Source: Actinomyces sp. oral taxon 171 str. F0337
Lineage (GTDB): Bacteria; Actinomycetota; Actinomycetes; Actinomycetales; Actinomycetaceae
Assembly: GCF_005696555.1 (NCBI RefSeq)
Contig: NZ_CP040005.1
Span: 1,550,001-1,614,000, forward strand
Direction of reading: 5' to 3'
DNA length: 64,000 bases
The notes under the pieces were generated by a model. The model searched no databases. It was not told the origin of the DNA and saw nothing but the letters and a program-made list of their open reading frames with translations. A program made the translations under genes and the position numbers. This document shows, in pieces, positions 27,525-35,513 of this stretch (position 1 is the stretch's first letter; the number at the start of each line of letters is the position of its first letter).

Positions 27525-28498
27525 CAGATCGTTCCCTCAACGTCATTGTTCCTGGGAGACGAGTCCCCCAGGATGACGCCCGCCTCCGGACGCGCCCCCC
27601 TCGCCCAGGCGTCGGCGGGCATCCAGCTGCGCCCGGCGGGCGCGACCTGTCCCAGACGGACGGCGCAGCCCCCGGTTCCCACGAGAGCCTCATGCTTGGT
27701 GGCACGCAGCTGGCCGGGCAGAAGGTCGGTGACCTCAGGGACCGGGGTGACCGGGCCCAGGCGGAACCTGGCCCCCTGGTAGGTGGTGTGGGCACCCGGC
27801 GCCGGACTGACGCCCCGGATCCGGCGGTCAATGGTCAGTGCCGGATCGTCCCACCGGACCTGGCCGTCGGCGGAGGAGAGCATGGGCGCCAGCGTGGCCA
27901 GCGCGTCATCCTGCGGCTCCGGACGCACGCTCCCGTCCCCCACGGAGCGCAGGACGTCAAGGACGAGGGGCGCCCCGGCCTGTGCCAGCCGCTCCAGAAG
28001 GTCGCCACTGGTGTCCCGGCCACTGATGGCCTCGGTGAGTCGGCCATAGACGGGGCCGGTGTCGAGGCCCTCCTCGAGTCGGAACACACTGGCCCCGGTG
28101 ACCTCGTCGCCGGCGATGACCGCCCGCTGGACCGGAGCGGCTCCGCGCCACGCAGGGAGCAACGAGAAGTGGAGATTTAACCAGCCGTGCACAGGGACGT
28201 CCAGCAGATCGGCCGGGACCAAGCGCCCGTAGGCGACCACGACGGCGACGTCGGCCCTCAGGGCGCGCACCCAGTCGCGCACGTCGTCGGCATGCTCACC
28301 CTTGAGAGTCGCGGGGGTACGTACGTCGAGCCCGGCGTCGCGAGACATGGCCGCCACAGGTGAGGGATGCAGTGTCCGGCCGCGTCCTTGACGGGCGTCC
28401 GCACGGGTGAGGACCCCGACGACGTCGTGCTTACTGGCGAGAAGGGCCTCCAAGGTGGGCAGGGCTGCCTCAGGGGTTCCGGCGAAAAGCACACGCAT
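27524..28498 (-). CDS. fmt: Methionyl-tRNA formyltransferase
   Basis: A 324-residue enzyme formylating initiator Met-tRNA from 10-formyl-THF. The N-terminal FAGTPEAALPTLEAL and the catalytic signature LHFSLLPAWRGAAPVQRA (Asn-His-Asp site completed by GLDTG) are clear; the C-terminal OB-like domain follows. In most actinobacteria priA lies directly upstream; here 9 kb of other genes intervene. Confidence 0.95.
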   Translation of the reverse strand: MRVLFAGTPEAALPTLEALLASKHDVVGVLTRADARQGRGRTLHPSPVAAMSRDAGLDVRTPATLKGEHADDVRDWVRALRADVAVVVAYGRLVPADLLDVPVHGWLNLHFSLLPAWRGAAPVQRAVIAGDEVTGASVFRLEEGLDTGPVYGRLTEAISGRDTSGDLLERLAQAGAPLVLDVLRSVGDGSVRPEPQDDALATLAPMLSSADGQVRWDDPALTIDRRIRGVSPAPGAHTTYQGARFRLGPVTPVPEVTDLLPGQLRATKHEALVGTGGCAVRLGQVAPAGRSWMPADAWARGARPEAGVILGDSSPRNNDVEGTI

Positions 28499-28537
28499 GC
28501 GGCCGAGTCTAAGGCTCCGGGTCGCCCGGTGCGGGGT

Positions 28538-29209
28538 TCAGCGCCGGCCCGGCGTGGGGAGCAGGCCCAGGGCGATGAGCTCTGCCCGCAGCCGTCCTGA
28601 GCCGGTGAAGCGGTGGGTGCGCAGCCCCAGCCGACCGGCCGCCTCAATGTTGACCGCCGAGTCATCGATGAACAGGGTGCTGGAGGCCTGGAGGCGGTAA
28701 CGCTCCAGGAGCAGCTCGAAGACGGCGGCATCGGGCTTGGCCAGATGCTCGCGCCCGGAGACTACGATGCCGACGAAGCGCTCGAGCTGGGGAACCAGGA
28801 GCCTGGCCGCCTCGAAGGTGGCGGCGTCGAAGTTGGTCAGCCCGTACAGCGCCACACCCTCCTCGAGGAGGTCGTCGAGCAGATCCGCCATACCGGGAAC
28901 GGGGCCCGTCAGCGAGGCGGCGAAGCGCTGACGGTACAGGGAGAGGATTTCCGCCCAGTCAGGGCGATCGGGATGGGCTCGGATGCAGTCGGCGAGGACC
29001 TGCTCGAAGGGCTCCCCCAGGTCCAGCCGCTCGTTCCAGGTCAGGAACCCGCCATCGACCACGAACCCCTCCCAGGCATCGGCCGAGACGTATCCGGCGA
29101 CTGACGCTATGGGCTCCCAGGCGTACAGGACATTGCCGTAGTCGAGAACGACGGCGCTCACGGAGACGGCGGGGGTGGAGGTCCTGAGGCCCGGGATCAG
29201 CACGTTCAC
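28538..29209 (-). CDS. HAD-superfamily hydrolase
   Basis: A 223-residue HAD phosphatase-like protein. Motif I is VLDYGNVLY, with Asp nucleophile but Tyr-Gly where the second Asp of DxD usually sits one residue on; motif II is YGLTNFD, motif III the Lys of EHLAKPD and motif IV FIDDSAVNIEAA. Resembles YihX/epoxide-hydrolase N-domain types. Start GTG 29209 is favoured by GGGAGG eight to nine bases upstream; ATG 29218 has that site directly abutting, and ATG 29281 has none. Substrate unknown. It sits at the edge of the arginine island. Confidence 0.8.
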   Translation of the reverse strand: MNVLIPGLRTSTPAVSVSAVVLDYGNVLYAWEPIASVAGYVSADAWEGFVVDGGFLTWNERLDLGEPFEQVLADCIRAHPDRPDWAEILSLYRQRFAASLTGPVPGMADLLDDLLEEGVALYGLTNFDAATFEAARLLVPQLERFVGIVVSGREHLAKPDAAVFELLLERYRLQASSTLFIDDSAVNIEAAGRLGLRTHRFTGSGRLRAELIALGLLPTPGRR

Positions 29210-29456
29210 ACCTGGCATCCTCCCACGCCTGCGCCGTCGGGTCTCCGCGCGAGTCCACCTGGGACGGAGCGCCTCTGACATTTGTGAGTCATCTACTGAT
29301 GCGGGGCCACTCAGATTGCTGGTCAGAGATGCTCGGCAGCACCTCCAAGAGCAATGAAGCGCCTGGTGGGAGCAATATCACGCATAGGCAAAAGCCGCTC
29401 GATCGACGTGCCCTGAACTTCTTCCTACCAGGGGGTTTCCAACCGCTATGGACTCT

Positions 29457-29489
29457 GGTACGCTCGTACCAATCCAGTACGGGCGTACT
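29457..29489. promoter_or_regulatory. Two tandem palindromic operators upstream of arcA
   Basis: GGTACG-CT-CGTACC (29457-29470) and AGTACG-GG-CGTACT (29476-29489) share the pattern RGTACG-NN-CGTACY, with centres 19 bp apart, roughly two helical turns. They lie 75-107 bases before arcA. Such paired dyads are typical of cooperative repressor binding; the TetR protein encoded at the far end of the cluster is one candidate ligand-responsive binder. Confidence 0.6.
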
Positions 29490-29535
29490 ACTTCTACAGT
29501 CAGAGCGCGTGATGCGCGTCATGATCCACATCGGC

Positions 29536-29551
29536 GACACAGTGCTGTGTC
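29536..29551. promoter_or_regulatory. Palindrome next to the arcA ribosome site
   Basis: GACACAG-TG-CTGTGTC has 7-bp perfect arms and ends two bases before the AGAGGGAG ribosome site. As RNA it cannot form a tight loop with only two bases unpaired, so a protein site or a shorter hairpin (GACAC/GTGTC) is more likely. Confidence 0.35.
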
Positions 29552-29563
29552 AGAGAGGGAGTC

Positions 29564-30787
29564 ATGGAAATTTCCGTAGATTCCGAAATCGGGAAGCTTC
29601 GCCAGGTCATCCTGCACCGACCCGGCAACGAGATGCTCCGACTCACCCCGCAGAACAAGGACCACCTCCTGTTCGACGACGTCCTGTGGCTTGAACGGGC
29701 CCAGGAGGAGCACGACCAGTTCGCACGAGTTCTGACCGACCGCGACATCGAGGTGCTCTACCTCAGCGACCTGCTGGCCCAGACCCTCGAGGCGCCCGAA
29801 GCCAGGGACTACGTCCTGGATCGGGTCGTCAACGAGAACACCAACGGCCCCAGTGCCGCCGAGCCGCTGCGCGCCCTGGCCCAGGATCTGTCCGGGGCCG
29901 AGCTGGCCGAGGTGCTCGTTGCCGGGATCACGAAGGCCGAGCTGCTCGAGCGCACCTCCTGCCCGGACTCGCTCGTGCTGGCCTCCATGGACGACGACGA
30001 CCTGCTTCTGCCGCCGTTGCCCAACCACCTCTTCACTCGCGATACGTCTTGCTGGATCTACAACGGGGTGTCCATCAACTCGATGATGATGCCGGCCCGC
30101 CAGCGCGAGACCATCAACTACGAGGCGATCTACCGCTGGCACCCTCTCTTCGCCGGCTCCGACTTCCCCGTGTGGTCCGAGGGCACACAGGCAGGCCCCG
30201 CCACCGTGGAGGGTGGAGACGTCCAGATCATCGGCAACGGCGCCGTTCTGGTCGGAGTCTCCGAGCGCACCACCTCGCAGGGTATCGAGAGGCTCGCCAG
30301 CCGACTGTTCGCCGGAGGCAAGGTGAACCAGATCGTCGCCGTCGAGATGAACCGGACGCGCGCCCAGATGCACCTGGACACGGTAATGACCATGGTCGAC
30401 GTCGGCACGTTCACCATCTACGGCGGCCTGGGGAAGCTGCCGACGCTCACGCTGCGCCCAGACGGAGACAAGCAGATCAGCGTCACGCGCAACGCCCCCG
30501 AGGACATGTACCGGGTCATCGCCCAGGCCCTGGGTGTCGACGAGCTCAACGTTCTCATCACGCCCCAGGACTCGATGGCCGCCGCCCGTGAGCAGTGGGA
30601 CGACGGCTCCAACTCCCTGGCCATCGCCCCCGGTGTCATCGTTACCTATGAACGTAACGTCAACACGAACGAGTACCTTACTTCCCATGGCATCGAGGTC
30701 CTGACCATTCCCGGTTCGGAGGTCGGTCGCGGTCGCGGTGGTCCACACTGCATGAGCTGCCCAACCCTGCGGGACCCGCTTGCCTGA
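29564..30787 (+). CDS. arcA: Arginine deiminase
   Basis: A 407-residue enzyme hydrolysing arginine to citrulline and ammonia. Family residues: [10 protein letters not shown] near the N-terminus, [19 protein letters not shown] with the catalytic Glu, [10 protein letters not shown] with the His-Asp pair, and the nucleophile C396 in GGPHCMSCP. Length matches bacterial ArcA. AGAGGGAG precedes ATG 29564. First gene of arcABC; in oral actinomycetes this pathway yields ATP and raises local pH (established for the pathway, inferred for this strain). Confidence 0.96.
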   Translation: MEISVDSEIGKLRQVILHRPGNEMLRLTPQNKDHLLFDDVLWLERAQEEHDQFARVLTDRDIEVLYLSDLLAQTLEAPEARDYVLDRVVNENTNGPSAAEPLRALAQDLSGAELAEVLVAGITKAELLERTSCPDSLVLASMDDDDLLLPPLPNHLFTRDTSCWIYNGVSINSMMMPARQRETINYEAIYRWHPLFAGSDFPVWSEGTQAGPATVEGGDVQIIGNGAVLVGVSERTTSQGIERLASRLFAGGKVNQIVAVEMNRTRAQMHLDTVMTMVDVGTFTIYGGLGKLPTLTLRPDGDKQISVTRNAPEDMYRVIAQALGVDELNVLITPQDSMAAAREQWDDGSNSLAIAPGVIVTYERNVNTNEYLTSHGIEVLTIPGSEVGRGRGGPHCMSCPTLRDPLA

Positions 30788-30852
30788 GTCGGCCCTGGCC
30801 GACGCATAAGAAGAACTGTCAGTACATCACCACACTGGACGAAGGAATCCTC

Positions 30853-31860
30853 ATGTCCCACCCCCTGAACAACCGCAGTTTCCTCAAAGAGCTCGACTTC
30901 ACGGCTGAGGAGTGGAGCTCCCTGCTTGAGCTGGCCGCCCAGCTCAAGAAGGACAAGAAGGCCGGCCGCGAGGTGAAGCGCCTGGCCGGGAAGAACATCG
31001 CTCTCATCTTTGAGAAGACCTCGACGCGTACCCGCTGCTCCTTCGAGGTGGCGGCCTACGACCAGGGTGCACAGGTCACCTACCTCGACCCCTCCGGTTC
31101 CCAGATGGGCCACAAGGAGTCCGTGGCGGACACCGCCCGGGTGCTGGGCCGCTTCTACGACGGCATCGAGTTCCGCGGCAAGAAGCAGGAGCACGTCGAG
31201 GCCCTGGCTGAGCTCTCCGGCGTCCCCGTGTGGAACGGACTGACGGATGAGTGGCACCCCACCCAGATGCTGGCCGACCAGCTGACCATGCTGGAGCACG
31301 CAGACAAGCCGATCGAGAAGATCTCCTTCGCCTACCTCGGCGACGCCCGCAACAACGTTGCCAACTCGCTGCTCATCTCAGCGGCCCTCATGGGGATGGA
31401 CGTGCGGATGGTGGCCCCCAAGGAGCTGCAGACCTCTCCCGAGGTGGTGGCTCAGGCCGAGAAGCTGGCCAAGGACAGCGGCGCCCGCATCCTCATCACC
31501 GATGACGCCGCTGAGGGCGTCAAGGGCGTCGACTTCCTCTACACCGACGTGTGGGTCTCCATGGGTGAGCCCAAGGAGGTCTGGGACCAGCGCATCGCTC
31601 TGCTCGCGCCCTACCAGGTCAACGCCCAGCTGGTGGAGGCCACCGGCAACCCGGACGTGAAGTTCCTCCACTGCCTGCCGGCCTTCCACGACCGCAACAC
31701 CACGGTGGGTGAGGACATCTTCGCCAAGACCGGCATGGAGGGCCTGGAGGTGACCGACGACGTCTTCGAGACCGAGCGCAACGTCGCCTTCGACCAGGCC
31801 GAGAACCGTATGCACACCATCAAGGCCGTCATGGTCGCGACCCTGGGAAAGTGGGACTGA
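30853..31860 (+). CDS. arcB: Ornithine carbamoyltransferase (catabolic)
   Basis: A 335-residue transcarbamylase phosphorolysing citrulline to ornithine and carbamoyl phosphate. The carbamoyl-phosphate site STRTRCSFE, the ornithine-side HPTQMLADQ and HCLPAFHD, and the C-terminal [10 protein letters not shown] are all intact. GAAGGAATCCTC precedes ATG 30853. Being between arcA and arcC supports the catabolic role; direction cannot be read from sequence alone. Confidence 0.95.
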   Translation: MSHPLNNRSFLKELDFTAEEWSSLLELAAQLKKDKKAGREVKRLAGKNIALIFEKTSTRTRCSFEVAAYDQGAQVTYLDPSGSQMGHKESVADTARVLGRFYDGIEFRGKKQEHVEALAELSGVPVWNGLTDEWHPTQMLADQLTMLEHADKPIEKISFAYLGDARNNVANSLLISAALMGMDVRMVAPKELQTSPEVVAQAEKLAKDSGARILITDDAAEGVKGVDFLYTDVWVSMGEPKEVWDQRIALLAPYQVNAQLVEATGNPDVKFLHCLPAFHDRNTTVGEDIFAKTGMEGLEVTDDVFETERNVAFDQAENRMHTIKAVMVATLGKWD

Positions 31861-31863
31861 GTT

Positions 31864-32844
31864 GTGAGAATCGTCGTCGCCCTCGGGGGAAACGCCCTGC
31901 TGCGTCGGGGGGAGAAGCCCGACGCCAGTACCCAGATCCGCAATGTCGAGATCGCGGCCCACGAGCTGGCCAAGCTGGCGGAGAAGCACGAGCTGGTCCT
32001 GACTCACGGGAACGGCCCCCAGGTGGGGGTCCTGGCCCTGCAGTCCGCCAATGACGAGCGCCTCTCCGAGCCCTACCCCTTCGACACCCTCGGTGCCCAG
32101 ACGCAGGGCATGATCGGCTACTGGCTGCTGCAGGCCATGCAGAACGCCCTGCCCGGTCGCCACGTGGCCGCCATGGTCAACCAGACCCTGGTGATGGCCG
32201 GTGACCCGGCCTTCTCCAACCCCACCAAGTTCGTCGGTGAGGTGTACACCAAGGAGGAGGCCGAGAAGCTGGCTGAGGAGCGGGGCTGGGTGGTCAAGCC
32301 CGACGGCGAGCACTACCGCCGCGTCGTCGGCTCCCCCATGCCGCAGCGCGTCATCGAGACCCGCCTGGTGCGCTCCCTACTGGATGCCGGTGCGATCGTC
32401 GTCTGCTCCGGAGGCGGCGGTGTTCCCGTCGTCCGCAGCGAGGAGGGCAAGCTCAAGGGTATTGAAGCCGTCATCGACAAGGACCTCACGGCATCGGTCA
32501 TGGCCGAGGCCCTGGAGGCCGATGCGCTTCTTATCCTCACGGACGTTGATGGAGTGTTTCAGGACTTCGGGACCGAGAACCAGAAACAGGTCCCGAGGGC
32601 GACACCGGCAGAGCTGCGGTCCATGGGACTTCCCAGTGGGTCCATGGGACCAAAGGTCGAGGCGGTGTGTCGATTTGTTGAGTTGACTGGCGATATGGCG
32701 GCAATCGGACGTCTTGAGGACGCCGTTTCCATCATTGAGGGCCAGGCAGGGACTATCGTGACTCCCGGAGGAAACTACGGGGGCCCAGACGATATCCATC
32801 CCCCAATTCCCGAGCAGCTCGACACTCGTATTCGCAGGGCCTGA
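31864..32844 (+). CDS. arcC: Carbamate kinase
   Basis: A 326-residue enzyme making ATP from carbamoyl phosphate and ADP. Seen: VALGGNALLRRGE, LTHGNGPQVG, VCSGGGGVPV, KDLTASVMAE and TDVDGVF, followed by GSMGPKVEAV and the GTIV end. The GTG start at 31864 is three bases after the arcB stop and has only a weak GGGA site, so translation is probably coupled. No ArcD arginine/ornithine antiporter follows, unlike in classic arc operons. Confidence 0.95.
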   Translation: MRIVVALGGNALLRRGEKPDASTQIRNVEIAAHELAKLAEKHELVLTHGNGPQVGVLALQSANDERLSEPYPFDTLGAQTQGMIGYWLLQAMQNALPGRHVAAMVNQTLVMAGDPAFSNPTKFVGEVYTKEEAEKLAEERGWVVKPDGEHYRRVVGSPMPQRVIETRLVRSLLDAGAIVVCSGGGGVPVVRSEEGKLKGIEAVIDKDLTASVMAEALEADALLILTDVDGVFQDFGTENQKQVPRATPAELRSMGLPSGSMGPKVEAVCRFVELTGDMAAIGRLEDAVSIIEGQAGTIVTPGGNYGGPDDIHPPIPEQLDTRIRRA

Positions 32845-33053
32845 CCGGCGCAACGGCATCGGTCTTTCAAGGAGGTGGTGAACACCGTCAACCAGCAATG
32901 ACCGTGCCACGGTTCAGCGATCATTCTTGTATTCAGATACTCCTACGACCACTTTTTCGGATCCTTCAGAGTAGAATGACAGTGTTGAACCACAGACACA
33001 TCACCTGTCTTCATTCACGCACCACACATCGAGCACAAAGGAGTGACTTACTC
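32845..33053 (+). promoter_or_regulatory. Intergenic region before the amidinotransferase gene
   Basis: A 209-base, lower-GC stretch. It holds a perfect ribosome-site-like AAGGAGGT (32869-32876) followed by a seven-codon frame starting GTG 32878 and ending TGA 32899-32901, and a -10-like TAGAAT (32972-32977) without a good -35. A separate promoter for the amidinotransferase is plausible but weakly supported. Confidence 0.3.
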
Positions 33054-34181
33054 ATGACGAAGATCGTCAACTCTTGGAACGACTTCGACCCTCTCAAGCG
33101 CGTTATCGTCGGACGCGCCGACTTCTCGGTTATTCCTCCCGAGGAGCCCGCCACCTCTGAGAAAGTGCCGATCGACTCCGAGATGCGCGGCATGTGGGGC
33201 CCCCGCCCCACCGCCACCGTCGAGGCCGCCAACGAGCAGCTCGACAACTACGTCAAGATCCTCGAGGGTCTGGGCGTCCAGGTGGACCGCCCCACACCGC
33301 TGCAGTGGAACCAGGCCATCCAGACGCCCGACTTCCGCACGGAGTCCGGCTTCACCCAGATGCCCCCTCGCGACATCCTGCTGACCATCGGTGACGAGAT
33401 CATGGCGTCGGCCAACTCGTTCCGCTGCCGCTACTTCGAGTACCTCGCCTACTGGCCCCTCATGAACCAGTACTTCGAGGAGGACCCGGAGTTCAAGTGG
33501 ACCCAGGCCCCTCGTCCTCGACTGACGGACAAGTCCTACAAGCACAACTACTACGACGAGCGGATCTCCCTGGAGGAGCGCCTTGAGCGCACCGCCGCCA
33601 AGGACTTCGTGACCACCGAGTTCGAGCCGATGTGGGACGCCGCCGACGTCATGCGCGTGGGTAAGGACCTGTTCATCCAGCACGGTCTGACCACCAACCG
33701 CAAGGCGATGGAGTGGTTCAAGCGCTACTACCCGGACCTGCGGGTGCACGCGGTGAACTTCCCCGGTGACCCCTACCCGATCCACATCGACGCCACCTTC
33801 GTGCCGCTGCGGCCCGGGCTCATCATCAACAACCCGCACCGCCGTCTGCCCGAGGAGCAGCGCAAGATCTTCGAGGCCAATGACTGGCAGATCGTCGACG
33901 CAGCTCCTCCGGCCCACGAGGTTCCGCCGCCGCTGTGCTACTCCTCCGTCTGGCTGTCCATGAACTGCCTCGTCATCGACCACAAGACCGTGTGTGTCGA
34001 GGCGAGCGAGGTCCACCAGATGGAGCAGATGGACAAGCTGGGCATGAACGTCATCCCGGTTCCCTTCCGTGACGCCTACGCCTTCGGCGGTGGTCTGCAC
34101 TGCGCAACGGCCGACGTCTACCGTGAGGGTGGCTGCGAGGACTACTTCCCCAACCAGGTCGCTGACCCGACTCTGGTCTGA
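33054..34181 (+). CDS. Arginine amidinotransferase (AGAT / glycine amidinotransferase family)
   Basis: A 375-residue protein strongly resembling vertebrate and bacterial L-arginine:glycine amidinotransferases, which move the amidino group of arginine to an amine, releasing ornithine. The triad is intact: D195 (MWDAADVMRVGKD), H244 (PIHIDATF) and nucleophile C350 (GGGLHCATADV). The Asp-His spacing of 49 residues equals that of human D254-H303. Further matches are the INNPHR and SSVWLSMN segments. ATG 33054 has AAAGGAG nine bases upstream. The acceptor (glycine, lysine, another amine or an inosamine phosphate) is unknown. It sits just downstream of arcABC, so it competes for or shares the same arginine. 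Confidence 0.88.
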   Translation: MTKIVNSWNDFDPLKRVIVGRADFSVIPPEEPATSEKVPIDSEMRGMWGPRPTATVEAANEQLDNYVKILEGLGVQVDRPTPLQWNQAIQTPDFRTESGFTQMPPRDILLTIGDEIMASANSFRCRYFEYLAYWPLMNQYFEEDPEFKWTQAPRPRLTDKSYKHNYYDERISLEERLERTAAKDFVTTEFEPMWDAADVMRVGKDLFIQHGLTTNRKAMEWFKRYYPDLRVHAVNFPGDPYPIHIDATFVPLRPGLIINNPHRRLPEEQRKIFEANDWQIVDAAPPAHEVPPPLCYSSVWLSMNCLVIDHKTVCVEASEVHQMEQMDKLGMNVIPVPFRDAYAFGGGLHCATADVYREGGCEDYFPNQVADPTLV

Positions 34182-34188
34182 TCTCAAG

Positions 34189-34232
34189 GGTGCGGGGCGG
34201 CGGCTCATGGGACCGGGCTGCCGCCCCGCACC
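34189..34232 (+). terminator. 13-bp perfect hairpin after the amidinotransferase gene
   Basis: Arms 34189-34201 and 34220-34232 (GGTGCGGGGCGGC and its complement) are exact, with an 18-base loop whose outer bases can add G-U and G-C pairs. It starts eight bases after the stop codon. No U-tract follows. Confidence 0.6.
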
Positions 34233-34368
34233 GTTCCCGGCTCTGCTCTTCGCAGCGCGGTCAGCGGACGCTCCATAGGACTGGGAAGGCCCACCTGACC
34301 GCGTGAGACCCGGCAAGGATGCCGGTCTGTCGTGCACGCCGGGGGAGAACTCAGGAGACACAACTGCC

Positions 34369-35382
34369 ATGTCACAGACATCGTCCGCTGAATCCTCTGT
34401 CACAGAGTACGTCATGAACAAGAAGCTGGGCGCCATCGCCATGCTTCTCTCCGCCACCGGGATGGGGCTTGTCGGCACCATCAGTCGTGGCACGACCGCC
34501 GGCCTCGCTGACGCCGACAAGTCCGTCATCGGTTCGTTCCTGGCCTTCGGGCGCATGAGCGTCGGACTGCTTGGATTCATCCTCATCCTCGTTCTCACCG
34601 GGAAGGCCGGGTTGTTCAAGAGCACCCGTCTGAGCACCACGGTGATCCTGGGAGGTGTGAGCATCGGCCTGTCCCTGGGCTGCTACATCTCCTCGACCCT
34701 GATGACGACCATTTCCAATGCCGTCTTCCTCATCTATACAGGACCCCTGTTCTGCGCACTGCTCGCACGCATTTTCCGCAAAGAGAGGATCAGCGTGCTC
34801 TCCGGCATCTTCCTGTCTCTTGTGTTCATAGGAATGCTGCTGACCATTGGAATCATCGACTACAAGAACGGGAGTCTCACTTTCGGACTGGATCTGTCAG
34901 CCACATCTCCCGAGTTCCCTCAGAAGAGCCTGGGAGATCTTTTAGGCCTGCTGTCCGGCGTCTTTTACGGTCTGGCATTGTTCTTCTACGGGTACCGCAA
35001 GGATGTCGATTCGATCGTCCGCGGTGTGTGGAACTTCTTCTGGGCCGCCTGCGCAACGCTGGTCATGTCCATCGTCTTGCGTCCTTGGCACGGCGTTTCC
35101 ACCTTCACCGCCACTAACTGGATGTGGGCAGTGGCCCTCTTCCTCGTCTGCGGCCTCTTCGCACTGGGGTTCCTGGTTGTTGCAGGGCGCAACCTGCCTG
35201 CCGTTGAGTACTCGACGATCTCCTACTGGGAGTGTCCGGTCGCCATTCTGTGCGGCCTGCTCGTCTGGGGAGAGAAGCTCACGCCCATGGGGATGATCGG
35301 TGGACTGCTCATTGTCGGTGGTGGGTTGGCCCCGATCATCGTGGATGCCGCCACCCGGAAATCACGTGCCTCCACGTCCTGA
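34369..35382 (+). CDS. EamA/DMT-superfamily transporter
   Basis: A 337-residue membrane protein with about ten hydrophobic segments in two EamA repeats (first from MNKKLGAIAMLLSATG, second from SLGDLLGLLSGVFYGLALFF). Closing motifs VEYSTISYWECPVAILCG and GMIGGLLIVGGG are typical of the family. ATG 34369 has AGGAGA about ten bases upstream; a second start at MNKKL is possible. Such proteins usually move amino acids or small metabolites, often outward. Its place between an amidinotransferase and an MHS transporter suggests a guanidino compound, ornithine or arginine; not provable here. Confidence 0.83.
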   Translation: MSQTSSAESSVTEYVMNKKLGAIAMLLSATGMGLVGTISRGTTAGLADADKSVIGSFLAFGRMSVGLLGFILILVLTGKAGLFKSTRLSTTVILGGVSIGLSLGCYISSTLMTTISNAVFLIYTGPLFCALLARIFRKERISVLSGIFLSLVFIGMLLTIGIIDYKNGSLTFGLDLSATSPEFPQKSLGDLLGLLSGVFYGLALFFYGYRKDVDSIVRGVWNFFWAACATLVMSIVLRPWHGVSTFTATNWMWAVALFLVCGLFALGFLVVAGRNLPAVEYSTISYWECPVAILCGLLVWGEKLTPMGMIGGLLIVGGGLAPIIVDAATRKSRASTS

Positions 35383-35387
35383 TCCTC

Positions 35388-35438
35388 CTGCGATCCTGTC
35401 TGCCTGCGTCAACTCCCAGCGGGCAGGCAGGATCGCAG
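35388..35438 (+). terminator. 17-bp hairpin between the EamA and MHS transporter genes
   Basis: Arms 35388-35404 and 35422-35438 pair over 17 positions with a single G-U pair, loop 17 bases. It starts six bases after the EamA stop. A terminator or attenuator between the two transporter genes is likely. Confidence 0.6.
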
Positions 35439-35450
35439 GTAGAATCATCA

Positions 35451-35510
35451 ATGTCTCACCTTGAGATGACTATTACGTCAACGTCGACATCCACCGAGCC
35501 GGAGCCATAG
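35451..35510 (+). CDS. Possible 19-residue leader peptide upstream of the MHS transporter
   Basis: ATG 35451 opens MSHLEMTITSTSTSTEPEP and stops at TAG 35508-35510, three bases before the transporter ATG. Thr/Ser-rich, no good ribosome site. It lies right after a strong hairpin, a layout seen in attenuated or coupled genes; chance remains possible. Confidence 0.25.
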   Translation: MSHLEMTITSTSTSTEPEP

Positions 35511-35513
35511 GCT

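Larger units (their letters stand above)
29210..29563 (+). other. Intergenic region between the HAD gene and arcA
   Basis: A 354-base divergent region with no supported gene. Besides the dyads listed separately, no clear TTGACA/TATAAT pair was found for arcA. The GC content is visibly lower than in the flanking genes. Confidence 0.5.

Noticed and set aside
32898..33053. A 52-residue N-terminal extension of the amidinotransferase from ATG 32898
   Set aside because: The extension has no family similarity, the region is AT-richer, and AAAGGAG nine bases before ATG 33054 marks the better start. A targeting extension as in the mitochondrial enzyme is not expected in bacteria.
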